Shown here piece after piece: positions 46,139-55,464 of a stretch of 64,000 nucleotides of DNA; position 1 is the first letter of the stretch; each line of letters begins with the position of its first letter. Source of the stretch: Chryseobacterium mulctrae (GTDB lineage Bacteria > Bacteroidota > Bacteroidia > Flavobacteriales > Weeksellaceae). Position numbers and translations under genes: made by a program. The stretch lies in the NCBI RefSeq assembly GCF_006175945.1, contig NZ_VAJL01000001.1, positions 4,659,001 to 4,723,000 of the forward strand, read 5' to 3'. The notes beneath the pieces are model-generated. The model searched no databases. It saw nothing but the letters and a program-made list of their open reading frames with translations, and was not told the DNA's origin.

Positions 46139-48118
46139 ATGTTAGAAGACTATTGTAATAGAGAAGAAATTCTATTTCGCTTGTGTAAAGCAAGAGCAAA
46201 ACTTGCAAGACATCGTGGTAAATCGCATCTTGATCATATCATTTCTGCTGACCAGAATTACAATTATCACTATAATAATCAAAAAAGTAATAGACATAAG
46301 GGAAATGACATTGATTTATTATGCTCAATAATGCCATCTCGCAGAAAATGGATTAATCCCACAATAAAGGAAAGGTATCCTAAAAATGATGGTCAACGCA
46401 TAAATTCTGTAGATCATAATACCAGAGCTTTATTAAAGACTATTTATCATTACAGAAAAACTAACCCAACAGAACCCTTTTTACTTAGATTAGAAAATTT
46501 TATTGATGAGATAATTGAGTCAGTCAATGATAAAAGTTTTTCGCTTACATCGCCACAGATATTATCCAAGCTTAAAAAACCAAATGACAAAAGCTGTAAA
46601 ATTTGTCGTCCAATTTGTGTTTTCCCACTAAAAGATAAAATTATAATTTCAATTATAAATAAATATTTGACAAAGGCATTTGATAATATTTTTTATAATC
46701 ATTCCTACGCTTTTAGAGCAAAAAAAGACAACGCAAAATTTCCTCCAACCCATCATAGTGCCATAGAATATATTCTAGAATACAAAAACAAATATAAAGG
46801 AAAACGTTTGTGGGTATCTGAATGTGATATCAGTAAATTTTTTGACACAGTGAATCATAATATAGTTAAGGAAAAATTTAGAGATGTCATAAAAATACAT
46901 AACAAAACCAATGAAGTAAAAATTGATAACCGGGCAATTTTAATATTCAACAAGTACTTACAATGTTATGATTTTCAAAAATTTGTATATGCCCTTAATG
47001 ATGATAAGAATTATTGGATTGAAAGAAAGAGAGAGGGTGGAAGTTTTGAATGGGTAAAAGATGACTTACTTAAATTAAATTGTTATAAAAATATTAAGAG
47101 AAATCGCATTGGAATTCCACAGGGTGGTGCATTATCAGGTCTGATTGCAAACATTGTTCTGCATAGTATTGATATGGAAATGAAAGCTGATGAAGATGAA
47201 AAGCTATGTTATGTAAGGTTCTGTGATGATATGCTTTTAATTCATCCTAATAGAAAAATTTGTAATGAAAAAACTGATATTTATTTTAATGGCTTGGAAA
47301 AGCTAAAGTTAATTTCTCATCCTCCTAAACCTGTTAACGAAATAAATAAAAATTTTTTTTGGAATGATTCAAAAAGTAAATCGCCCTACAAATGGTCAAA
47401 ATTTTCAAACAATTCTTTTGATCGAATTGGTTTTGTTGGTTACGAAATATGTTATAACGGGACTTTAAGGGTAAGAAAGAGTTCACTAATTAAAGAAAAA
47501 CGTAAAATAAGAGATTTAACAGAACACACACTATCAATATTAAAAAATGGGAAAAGAAAATCAGACGATATGATTTTAGAGTCTGTTTCAAACAAACTCA
47601 TAGGAATGTCCGTTGGAAGAGTGACTATGAAAAACCATAAATTCTCTGATAATGAAATGTGTTGGGTAAATGGATTTACATTACTGCGCAATAATCACAA
47701 TTTACGAACACAGCTAAGGAGATTGGACTACTATAGGTCAAAACATTTATCTAGATTTAAAAAGAAACTTGCAAAGATTCCGGAAGCAAAACCAAGAACA
47801 TCTGACGAATCAAGAAAAATCGGAAAACATTTTTTTATCAAAATAGGTGGAATATCCTATGCTGACTCAGAAGCTATCAGACTTGAACTTCAAAATACTA
47901 AAATCTTAAATACTAAATTTGTTTTATCTAAATACAGAAAAGAGCTGTTAATAAAAAATTCTAATCTTTTGGTTCTTTCAGGAAGATATATCTCATATTT
48001 ACCACAGATTTATAATTTATTAATTGAAAATGAAAAAGAAGATCGATATGTACCCTACTATGGTAAGCCATTTAGTTACTTTTATCACGTTATAGATAAG
48101 AAACGTTCTGATTCATAA
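46139..48118 (+). CDS. Reverse transcriptase, possibly a defence-associated (UG/DRT-like) type
   Basis: 659 aa. RT motifs in order: RPICVFPLKDKIIISIINKY (motif 2 region, about 160), CDISKFFDTVNH with Asp230 (motif 3), GIPQGGALSGLIANIVL (motif 4), RFCDDMLLIH with Asp363-Asp364 (motif 5), and FVGYEICYNG (motif 7). The palm is complete, so it should be active. N-terminal 150 and C-terminal 200 residues do not match intron maturase, HNH, Cas1, nitrilase or retron VTG features. With a foldable RNA just upstream and a primase-like partner, an RNA-templated defence RT is plausible. A group II-like origin cannot be excluded. Confidence 0.82.
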   Translation: MLEDYCNREEILFRLCKARAKLARHRGKSHLDHIISADQNYNYHYNNQKSNRHKGNDIDLLCSIMPSRRKWINPTIKERYPKNDGQRINSVDHNTRALLKTIYHYRKTNPTEPFLLRLENFIDEIIESVNDKSFSLTSPQILSKLKKPNDKSCKICRPICVFPLKDKIIISIINKYLTKAFDNIFYNHSYAFRAKKDNAKFPPTHHSAIEYILEYKNKYKGKRLWVSECDISKFFDTVNHNIVKEKFRDVIKIHNKTNEVKIDNRAILIFNKYLQCYDFQKFVYALNDDKNYWIERKREGGSFEWVKDDLLKLNCYKNIKRNRIGIPQGGALSGLIANIVLHSIDMEMKADEDEKLCYVRFCDDMLLIHPNRKICNEKTDIYFNGLEKLKLISHPPKPVNEINKNFFWNDSKSKSPYKWSKFSNNSFDRIGFVGYEICYNGTLRVRKSSLIKEKRKIRDLTEHTLSILKNGKRKSDDMILESVSNKLIGMSVGRVTMKNHKFSDNEMCWVNGFTLLRNNHNLRTQLRRLDYYRSKHLSRFKKKLAKIPEAKPRTSDESRKIGKHFFIKIGGISYADSEAIRLELQNTKILNTKFVLSKYRKELLIKNSNLLVLSGRYISYLPQIYNLLIENEKEDRYVPYYGKPFSYFYHVIDKKRSDS

Positions 48119-48219
48119 AGCGTTATTTTTTTACTAATAAGTGATAATAAACAATAAATCTATAAATAATTGATTTTTAAGTTTTTTCAACTTGTCAAAT
48201 ACTCTTCAAATATTAGAAC

Positions 48220-48717
48220 CTATTTTTTAGTTTGCTTCTCAACTTCAGAAATTAAATCATAATTAAAGAATAATTTTCTCTTTTTTACGGAGTTAATGAT
48301 TTGTTTCTGATATTTATCAATTAGATATGTTTCTATTTCTAGCCTCCCGAAATTAACTTCGATAAAAGTAATATGTAATTCTTCATCAAAATATTTGTCC
48401 AGCAATACTTCTATTTCGGAATCATATTTTTCACTTGATTTAATTCCTCCAAATTTTAATTTACCAATCTTCTTTCTGAAAGTATGATTCACAGTTCTAG
48501 TTATATCAGACATTCTCTTACATAAATTACCTGTCTCTCCAATATATATTATTTTATCATTTCCTTCAAAGATTGCATATATGCCAGGAACATTTTTAAA
48601 ATATTGTTTCCTCCAAATTAATGTTCTTTCAAACTTTATCTTAGGAGATTCAAATAATAATTTTTCTGCAAGAATTAAATTTTTATATAACTCATTATCT
48701 TCAAGATTAAAAATCAT
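48220..48717 (-). CDS. GIY-YIG nuclease-domain protein
   Basis: 165 aa. GIYAIFEG near residue 40 and IIYIGETGNLCKRM near 54 are the GIY and YIG strands with the following Arg. The domain ends around residue 140 (EIETYLIDKYQKQ, with the catalytic Glu). It is convergent with the RT gene; single-domain members occur in mobile elements as nucleases. Role here unknown. Confidence 0.75.
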   Translation of the reverse strand: MIFNLEDNELYKNLILAEKLLFESPKIKFERTLIWRKQYFKNVPGIYAIFEGNDKIIYIGETGNLCKRMSDITRTVNHTFRKKIGKLKFGGIKSSEKYDSEIEVLLDKYFDEELHITFIEVNFGRLEIETYLIDKYQKQIINSVKKRKLFFNYDLISEVEKQTKK

Positions 48718-48845
48718 AATTTTAGCTATATTTTTTATTTATTATTAATCATTCGAAAATTTGAAAGAGAAGAAAAAATTTAATTTCTCAGTAGGATTGT
48801 CGAGGAAAACTATCATTTTGACAAACTGATGTTGTAGGTATGACC

Positions 48846-49556
48846 TTATTCTACATTAGGCAATTTTGTCCTTAAACGCATTTGCATTTCATCTTTTCTT
48901 CGAGTACTTTTTATTTTCGCTAGAACTTCCATAGCGTTAGTTAAACTTGTTTCATAATATCCTTTATTGCCGTTTTCTTTTTCGAGATCACATAACATTA
49001 AATATGTGTCAAATTTCAAAATCCTGTTGTCGTCATTTTCAGGTAAATCAAGTGATAATGCTTCGTCATAATATTTTCGCCCTAAATCCTCTTTCTCATT
49101 GGTAAAAAGAAAAGTCCCAAAGCCTCTTAAATTCATAAGTTTAATTGGTTTGGAAATTGATTTTTCAATGGTTTTCTTCCAAAACAACTCAGATTTTTCT
49201 TGGTCACCGATTGTTGAATATGCACTTGCTAAAATGTTACAGTCGATTTCTGTTGCGAGCTTATCATATCTTTGTACAAGATAGTCAGCGTGTGCAATTA
49301 AAATTCGTCTTTGAGAATTATAATTACGTCTAAGTAAAATATTAGATTCGGAATTGAAATCGATATCTTTTGTAGCTCTAAGCTTTGTAGTTTCGATACC
49401 AATTTTAGAAATGCCTTCTAGGGTGTCGGTTAATGTTTTGCGGATAGTCCTTTTGGTCTCCTTGTTTTTTTGAATTAATGTAATAATCAAAGAAGCAATG
49501 GAAATCGTCAAAGCACAACCGCTTAAAGAAACTATAATGTAATCTTTTGTTTCCAT
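48846..49556 (-). CDS. Membrane-anchored TPR-like protein of unknown function
   Basis: 236 aa with one N-terminal membrane segment (IIVSLSGCALTISIASLIITLI) and helical repeats (ILASAYSTIGDQEKSELFWKKTI..., GRKYYDEALSLDL) that look like TPRs. No family recognised. Confidence 0.55.
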   Translation of the reverse strand: METKDYIIVSLSGCALTISIASLIITLIQKNKETKRTIRKTLTDTLEGISKIGIETTKLRATKDIDFNSESNILLRRNYNSQRRILIAHADYLVQRYDKLATEIDCNILASAYSTIGDQEKSELFWKKTIEKSISKPIKLMNLRGFGTFLFTNEKEDLGRKYYDEALSLDLPENDDNRILKFDTYLMLCDLEKENGNKGYYETSLTNAMEVLAKIKSTRRKDEMQMRLRTKLPNVE

Positions 49557-49933
49557 ATAAAGTTTTTAAAAATAATCTTATATTATTTTTGGTTAGTGTA
49601 TTAAATGTAAAGAAAAAGCGGAAAGTTACTGTTATAGTTTATATTTTTTTCAAACCTACATACCAAATCTTTAAATCTGAATAAATACAACTAACTATTT
49701 CTCAAAAGTCTTAAAATATCATCCAATGCAGAACAGGGAATGTTATTCTTCAGACAGTTTTTATGCTATTTCCCAATAGATATCCTAAAATAAAATATAT
49801 AACTCTTTATTTCATCAATAACAGTTCATTTCAAGATTTGACAATTGCTTACTTTCTGAATTATAACAGTAATTATTAAAGGTGTAAACTCTAATTTTAT
49901 AACTTCTCCGCTATTCATTGGTTATTTTTTGCT
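49557..49933. other. Gene-free stretch, 377 bp
   Basis: AT-rich, many stops in all frames; I see no ORF, RNA or strong repeat. Possibly decayed sequence next to the toxin locus. Confidence 0.45.
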
Positions 49934-50299
49934 TTAAGATTTTTGAGTATCATAAACTAGCAAACCTTCATCAAACCAAACATCTTCGTATCCATTATTA
50001 TCAAATAAAAAACGATTACCGGCAGGAAGTGTCAAATATTTTAAAAGTTCAGGATAGTATTCTTCTAAATGAAAGATATGCATCGGCTTAAAAAAATCAT
50101 CTGCATCTGAATATTCTCCAGCCCAAATATACCATCCTGAAGAATCTCCTTCAGGAAAATGTCTTAGTCCATTTATGGGCATCACACCACTTTTTATATT
50201 ATCGGAAATCCCTACTTTTAATTCTTCAGATGTAGCAAAAAAATCTTGCGAATATTTTTCGCAAATATCTTTTTGCTCCTTGACATATTTATTGTCCAT
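49934..50299 (-). CDS. Imm33-like immunity protein
   Basis: 121 aa. SGWYIWAGEYSDADDFFKPMH, LKYLTLPAGNRFLFD and YEDVWFDEGLL match what I know of the Imm33 (formerly DUF2185) family of polymorphic-toxin immunity proteins. Its start overlaps the end of the toxin gene by 11 bp, so toxin and immunity are translationally coupled. It should bind and neutralise the toxin in the cytoplasm. Confidence 0.75.
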   Translation of the reverse strand: MDNKYVKEQKDICEKYSQDFFATSEELKVGISDNIKSGVMPINGLRHFPEGDSSGWYIWAGEYSDADDFFKPMHIFHLEEYYPELLKYLTLPAGNRFLFDNNGYEDVWFDEGLLVYDTQKS

Positions 50300-51410
50300 T
50301 TGTTCTTTGATTTATTATTTTTTTCATTTCTTTTGAGTATTTACTCATTGCGGCTCCTTGTTGAGATGAACAAGTTTGACATTGAGGTTGAATAGCGTTC
50401 ATTGACCTCATATTAGTCTGATTAATCGTACCAGTTTGATAATGTTCTTGGACTAAAGGTTTTATATGGTCTGCGACATTTTTTTGTCCAGTAGCTCCAC
50501 AAGTCACGCAAGGCTCACCTTGAACCGCCGCTCTTTGTGCTGCTGTAGTGGCGTTGTTAGGTCTTTTGTACAAAGTGTTTGTAACAGGTTCAGTAATTTT
50601 ATTCGCACCACTTGATTCTGCGCCCAATAAAGGAGAAACACTTCCCGCCATTTCAAGAGCTTTTCCAACAGGCGTTGTTGCGCTTGGAGGATTCAAATTC
50701 ATATTTGGGTCTGGACTAAATGTCGCAATTTTCCAAACATCATATAGCCCATTAATTGCAGCAGCAGCTCCCGTCAAACTTGCAGAGATAGCATCTCTGG
50801 TAAAATTAGACAATTGAAGCATTGAAGTAGTTGTACCTGCAGGTATAGATTGTGCTTGCCCATTAAATCCTAAGTAAACAGCACCTGCACTACCTCCCTG
50901 TCCTTGTATCGTAGCATTACTGAGTACAGACCCATCATCTTTATAGTCGGAGAATCCTTGTTGTTGATAATTGTCGGTTGTTAAACTTGCACTCCAACTC
51001 CAAGTATTGTCTTTTAATCCCCATCCTAAACCTTCTCTACCATCTGGATCAATAACATTTACTGGATCATTAAAAGCATAATTATATGGTGTCCAACTAG
51101 AAAACTCTTCGCTCAAAGGGTCAGGAGAAAACCAGCGTCCTGCGGTATCAAGATAAGGCTGTGCGTCAGGATCGCTCAAATCTATTTCTCTAAATTCAGT
51201 AATCTCTCTAGTTTTCCTGTTAAATTTTACAGAGCCAATACTTACAATACTATCAATATCGTGAGCTTCTAAATATTTTCCTTTGCTTAAAGTGGCAATC
51301 TTTGGATAAAAGCCATATTTCTTAAAAGGATTGGACGCTTCAATATTCTTTCTTCTTCGCTCGGCTTCTTGTGATGTTAAAGAATCCCTTGTTTTTAAGA
51401 CTTCATCCAT
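50289..51410 (-). CDS. Rhs-core tip with C-terminal HNH-type toxin, 5'-truncated by IS21
   Basis: 373 aa from the first in-frame ATG outside the IS (51410); a GTG at 51440 lies inside the IS end. The Rhs-associated core signature is AQPYLDTAGRWFSPDPLSEE, then YNYAFNDPVNVIDPDGREG (about 105-135). After a Gly/Ala linker, the C-terminal 75 residues hold CVTCGA, VADHIKPLVQEHY and PQCQTCSSQQGAAMS, a zinc-bound HNH-like nuclease. No signal peptide or YD repeats remain, so the N-terminal part is missing. Likely an orphan toxin tip kept with its immunity gene. Confidence 0.72.
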   Translation of the reverse strand: MDEVLKTRDSLTSQEAERRRKNIEASNPFKKYGFYPKIATLSKGKYLEAHDIDSIVSIGSVKFNRKTREITEFREIDLSDPDAQPYLDTAGRWFSPDPLSEEFSSWTPYNYAFNDPVNVIDPDGREGLGWGLKDNTWSWSASLTTDNYQQQGFSDYKDDGSVLSNATIQGQGGSAGAVYLGFNGQAQSIPAGTTTSMLQLSNFTRDAISASLTGAAAAINGLYDVWKIATFSPDPNMNLNPPSATTPVGKALEMAGSVSPLLGAESSGANKITEPVTNTLYKRPNNATTAAQRAAVQGEPCVTCGATGQKNVADHIKPLVQEHYQTGTINQTNMRSMNAIQPQCQTCSSQQGAAMSKYSKEMKKIINQRTNGQ

Positions 51411-51595
51411 ATATGTGGAAAAGACGGTCAAATTGACCACCTAATTTCGGAGTAAATTGACCACTGATTTCGGAGCAAAGTGACCACCACTTTCCGGTCC
51501 AAAATGACCACCTGTTATCTGGGTTATATTTGAGATAAAAACGACTTGATTTTTTCATGATGTTAGCGTCATACATTCGTTAAAAAAAGCGGATT

Positions 51596-53146
51596 ATGGC
51601 AAATAAAATAACAGACATGAGTAAAATTAGAAAAGTCATAAAATTCTACAGCACTGGAAAGAGCAAGTTATTTATAAGCAGCTATTTATCCCTTTCCAGA
51701 AATACCGTTAAAAAATACATCTCATTGTATGAGATTCTGGGCTTAAACCTTGATGCGATCAATGCCAAGACAGATGCCGAGCTGGAACTTTTGTTTTCCA
51801 ATACCACCGCGGAGTCCATTAGCCCCAAACTACAGTCCCTGTACGATTTTTTCCCAAAGATGGAACGTGAGCTCAAAAAGGTAGGAATCACTATCCATCA
51901 TATGTGGGAGCAATATCTTGCACTGCATCCTGATGGTTTTCAGAGTTCACAGTTCCGGCATCATTACAAGATATGGGGCAAGCGTGTGAACCCGGTGATG
52001 CATATGAATCACAAATCCGGTGATAAGATGTATGTCGATTATGCAGGGAAAACACTCTCCATTATTGATAAGGAAAGCGGGGAGCTTAAAGAAGTTCAGT
52101 TTTTTGTAGCTATTCTGGGAGCAAGCCAGTACACGTATGCTGAAGCCTCTATGAGCCAGCAGAAGGAAGATTTTGTACGTTCTGTAGAAAATGCCATCCG
52201 CTTTTTTGAAGGCACACCGGCAGCGATCGTTCCTGATAATTTAAAATCCGCAGTGATCAAAAGCAGCCGTTTTGAACCCACCATCAATGAGACCCTGGCC
52301 GATCTGGCCGAACATTATGAAACGACCATCTTGCCTGCCAGGGCTTACAAACCGAGGGATAAATCCTTGGTAGAGGGAGCGGTAAAGATCCTGTACAGAA
52401 GGATCTACGCCAACCTTCAACAGGGATCCTGCGGCCTGGATGAACTAAATAGTGAGATCTGGGATCTGTTGGACTCTCATAACAAACGCAAGCTCACAGG
52501 ACGCCCTTACTCCCGCTACGAGCTGTTCCTGGAGGACGAGAAGCAGCAGCTGCGCCCACTGCCTGAGCGTCGTTTTGAGATCAGGTACCAATCCTTTGCA
52601 ACAGTGATGCAGAACGGGCACGTACAGTTGAGCCGGGATAAGAACTACTACAGTGTTCCGTACCAGTATATCAAGAAAAAGATCAAGATCCTATACACAT
52701 CTTCCACTGTGGAGATCTACTATAAATACAACAGGATCGCGATGCACAGACGCAATTACAAGCCTTATGTCTACACGACCATTACAGAACATTTAGCCAG
52801 CACCCACCAGTTCGTGGCCGGATGGAGTGCTGCCCGCTTTATCGATTGGGCAAACAGTATTGATACTGCAGTGGGAGAATATATCCTCCAAATTATCGAC
52901 AGTCGGAATCATCCCGAGCAAGCTTACAAAAGCTGCCTGGGAATCCTGAACTTCGAAAAGAAAGTAGGAAGAGAGCGATTGATAAATGCTTGTAAACGGG
53001 CATTGGATTTTAAGATCTACAGCTTTAAGACCGTACAGAAGATATTGGAGAACAATCTGGATCAGATGATCGATCCGGAAAAAGAAGAAAAGGAGCAGGA
53101 ACTGCCTGATCACGGCAACATCAGAGGAAAACAATATTATCATTAA
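51596..53146 (+). CDS. istA: IS21-family transposase IstA
   Basis: 516 aa. An N-terminal HTH (LFISSYLSLSRNTVKKYISLY, about 22-45) is followed by the DDE integrase core: Asp in MYVDYAGKTLS (about 147), Asp in AIVPDNLKSAV (about 213) and Glu in SLVEGAVKILYRRIY (about 261). The C-terminal beta domain binds DNA. It cuts and joins the IS ends. istB follows 12 bp downstream. Confidence 0.92.
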   Translation: MANKITDMSKIRKVIKFYSTGKSKLFISSYLSLSRNTVKKYISLYEILGLNLDAINAKTDAELELLFSNTTAESISPKLQSLYDFFPKMERELKKVGITIHHMWEQYLALHPDGFQSSQFRHHYKIWGKRVNPVMHMNHKSGDKMYVDYAGKTLSIIDKESGELKEVQFFVAILGASQYTYAEASMSQQKEDFVRSVENAIRFFEGTPAAIVPDNLKSAVIKSSRFEPTINETLADLAEHYETTILPARAYKPRDKSLVEGAVKILYRRIYANLQQGSCGLDELNSEIWDLLDSHNKRKLTGRPYSRYELFLEDEKQQLRPLPERRFEIRYQSFATVMQNGHVQLSRDKNYYSVPYQYIKKKIKILYTSSTVEIYYKYNRIAMHRRNYKPYVYTTITEHLASTHQFVAGWSAARFIDWANSIDTAVGEYILQIIDSRNHPEQAYKSCLGILNFEKKVGRERLINACKRALDFKIYSFKTVQKILENNLDQMIDPEKEEKEQELPDHGNIRGKQYYH

Positions 53147-53158
53147 ATATCAACAGTT

Positions 53159-53896
53159 ATGAACGAACCGACAGTGAGCAAAATGAAGCAAATGAAGCTT
53201 TACGGCATGCACAATGCCTTTAAGACCGCTATTGAAAGCGGAAGGACAGACCATTATACCCTCGACCAGTTTATATCGATGCTCATCGATGCCGAATGGG
53301 ATGAGAGGCACAACAGGCGCATAGAGCGAAGCATCAAAAATGCAAAGTTCCATTACAGGTCCAGTATTGAAAGTATCAACTTCGATGACACCCGCAATCT
53401 CGACCGTAATCTGGTAATGCGTCTTGCAGGATGTGAGTTCGTAGAAAAAAATGAAAACATCCTGATCACAGGAAGTACAGGCGTGGGTAAAAGTTACCTG
53501 GGAACCGCATTGGGCTATCAGGCCTGTATCGAAGGCTTCAAGGTCAATTATTTTAATACTTCCAAGCTGTTTGCCAAACTAAAAATGGCAAAAGCAGACG
53601 GGTCATACCTGCGCGAACTTGCAAAAATACAAAGACAGGATGTGATCATCCTTGATGATTTTGGTCTTCAGGCTTTGGACAGTGCCAACAGGATAACCCT
53701 TCTGGAGATCATAGAAGACCGTCACAACAACGGATCCATCATTGTAACATCGCAGATCCCGGTGCAGGGCTGGTATGACATTATTGGTGAAAAGACCATT
53801 GCCGATGCTATTCTGGACAGACTTATACATCAGTCTCACCGCCTGGAACTCCAGGGGGAATCTATGAGAAAAAAGAGAGGAGTTAACAGGGAGTAA
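53159..53896 (+). CDS. istB: IS21-family helper ATPase IstB
   Basis: 245 aa AAA+ protein with Walker A GSTGVGKSYLG (about 105-112), Walker B VIILDDFGLQ and sensor SIIVTSQIP. IstB assembles on target DNA and activates IstA. Intact and full length, so with istA the IS could still move. Confidence 0.92.
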   Translation: MNEPTVSKMKQMKLYGMHNAFKTAIESGRTDHYTLDQFISMLIDAEWDERHNRRIERSIKNAKFHYRSSIESINFDDTRNLDRNLVMRLAGCEFVEKNENILITGSTGVGKSYLGTALGYQACIEGFKVNYFNTSKLFAKLKMAKADGSYLRELAKIQRQDVIILDDFGLQALDSANRITLLEIIEDRHNNGSIIVTSQIPVQGWYDIIGEKTIADAILDRLIHQSHRLELQGESMRKKRGVNRE

Positions 53897-54059
53897 TTAT
53901 TTATTATATTTGAATACTAATTGACACATGAAAAACAAGAGTTTTTATCAAATTTAAGGGTGGTCAATTTAAACCGAAATTACCTGGTCACTTTGAATTG
54001 AAATTGGGTGGTCAATATCACTGGAATTTACATAAATAATTATGCAACTCCACTCAATT

Positions 54060-54130
54060 GCGCGAAGTTTAATACTTGACATTAAGCAGTTTAGATAATT
54101 ATTGATGTATATCTTTTTCAAAATCAATAG
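54060..54130 (-). repeat. Repeat copy C: relic of the 3' end of the gene at 57490
   Basis: Read on the minus strand it encodes DFEKDIHQ-stop-LSKLLNVKY-stop, close to DFEEDIYQKLSKLFNIRY at the end of the 57490 gene. About 65 bp align clearly. It lies between the gene at 54214 and the IS21 right end. Confidence 0.65.
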
Positions 54131-54213
54131 AATAGAATCTACTTTTAGTAGTGGATGATTTTTATTCTTTTTTGTGTTTATTCAGATAGCTAAACAGAGA
54201 AGAAGTATCATTA

Positions 54214-54744
54214 TTATTTTGAGTTAAATCTCAGTTTAGTTTTTTCAATCAATTCTTCATAACACAACTTACAAATTTTCATTTGGTACGTTATTTCGTG
54301 TCCATTATAGATTCTCTTAACTTTCTCATTATTCCAATCATAAACATAAATTTCTTCAATTACTTTATGAGGTTCTGATTTTTCACCACTATCTAATCGA
54401 TATATCACCTCGCCATTAATTCTTTCAACAATAAAGAAAGGAATATCATTTTCTAAGAATATGGTCGTTTTTTTATTCCATTTTCTAGACCCATTGCTAA
54501 TCTCATCATACTCAATTTTGATAATTTTCTTTCCTTTTTTGAAAATCTTGTATTTTTTTTCATCAGCATTATCTCCATTACTAAAGTCAATTCCTCTTAT
54601 TAGAGAAAGGCTATCAATTATCAATGTTTTTGAATTTTTAATTTTCAGATATTGTTTGTTAATATCCACATCTTTTTTTTGTGAATAAATACTGGAACAA
54701 CTGATGAACCAGAATAGTATTGATATATTTAGTTTTTTGGTCAT
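54214..54744 (-). CDS. Secreted protein of unknown function
   Basis: 176 aa from the ATG at 54744 (MTKKLNISILFWFISCSSIYSQ), where a signal peptide begins; a longer in-frame start has no such sense. The cysteine in FISCSS could make it a lipoprotein. A C-terminal CKLCYEEL motif is notable. No family recognised. In the cassette-like series. Confidence 0.55.
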   Translation of the reverse strand: MTKKLNISILFWFISCSSIYSQKKDVDINKQYLKIKNSKTLIIDSLSLIRGIDFSNGDNADEKKYKIFKKGKKIIKIEYDEISNGSRKWNKKTTIFLENDIPFFIVERINGEVIYRLDSGEKSEPHKVIEEIYVYDWNNEKVKRIYNGHEITYQMKICKLCYEELIEKTKLRFNSK

Positions 54745-54900
54745 AAAGTATTTGCTAATGGAAAAAGTACTGTCGAAGTGTGTGATAAATAAGAACTGGA
54801 AGTTCAATTTCAATCAAGCTAAGCAGTTATATTTCGTGTGACTAAATCACAAAAATTTTAAACCCGAATTTTACCAATACCTGCTTATATAAAGGTTTTT

Positions 54901-55281
54901 TTACAGTTTTATATATGTGAATGAACAACCTTCATCACAAATAATTTCGTATTTGGAAGTTACAGGATTTAGATAAATTTTATTGGGGTTAATTTCATCA
55001 AAAAACATTAAATAAAATCGTTCTTTTTTGGCAATATTTATTTTTAATTTATTTCCATTGATTTTATACGTTCCTTTATCTCCATTTTCATTTTGAAGCT
55101 TACTTTTACTTTCGAATATTAATGTTTCGCCATTTTTAATTTCATTCGTAAAAATTTTAGCACTTCCATTTTTGCCACTTTCAGCAACTAATTTCCATTT
55201 TCCAATTAATGTTTTATTTAAATTGTTTTGTGAATAAGAATTTATAGAAATTATGAAAGCGAGTAGAAATAATATTTTCAT
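54901..55281 (-). CDS. Secreted lipocalin-like protein
   Basis: 126 aa with a signal peptide (MKILFLLAFIISINSYSQ). LIGKWKLVAESG, TLIFESKSKLQ, GTYKINGNKLKI are the alternating strands of the lipocalin-like domain common in Bacteroidota (DUF4923/lipocalin_4-like). Function unknown. Confidence 0.6.
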   Translation of the reverse strand: MKILFLLAFIISINSYSQNNLNKTLIGKWKLVAESGKNGSAKIFTNEIKNGETLIFESKSKLQNENGDKGTYKINGNKLKINIAKKERFYLMFFDEINPNKIYLNPVTSKYEIICDEGCSFTYIKL

Positions 55282-55394
55282 TTTTTAAATTTAGTTATTT
55301 AAATAATTTGTTCATTTTCAATTCAATAAAGCGGTTTTTTTACAAACTTGTAGCTAACACCCAAATATACATAGTCTGTCGATTTTAAAATATT

Positions 55395-55464
55395 TATTCA
55401 ATCACCTGCTCAAAGTCTAATACTTGATATTATACAGTGTAGATAATTCTTAATAAACAATTTC
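55395..55464 (-). repeat. Repeat copy B of the same 3'-end sequence
   Basis: The minus strand reads ...ELSTLYNIKY-stop after a premature stop, aligning to KLSKLFNIRY. Similarity to copy A extends past the stop (gtatatttg, gttag), out to about 55350. It directly follows the stop of the TonB-like gene. Confidence 0.6.

Larger units (their letters stand above)
51414..54032 (+). mobile_element. IS21-family insertion sequence
   Basis: About 2.6 kb with istA and istB and ends TGTGG...GACCACC and its inverse ...ACA. Each end has TGACCA boxes at a 23-24 bp period: four at the left (51434, 51458, 51481, 51505) and three inverted at the right (53961, 53985, 54009). The element is visibly richer in G+C than the island around it, suggesting a recent arrival. 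I find no matching target-site duplication, which suggests a deletion beside it. Confidence 0.85.
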
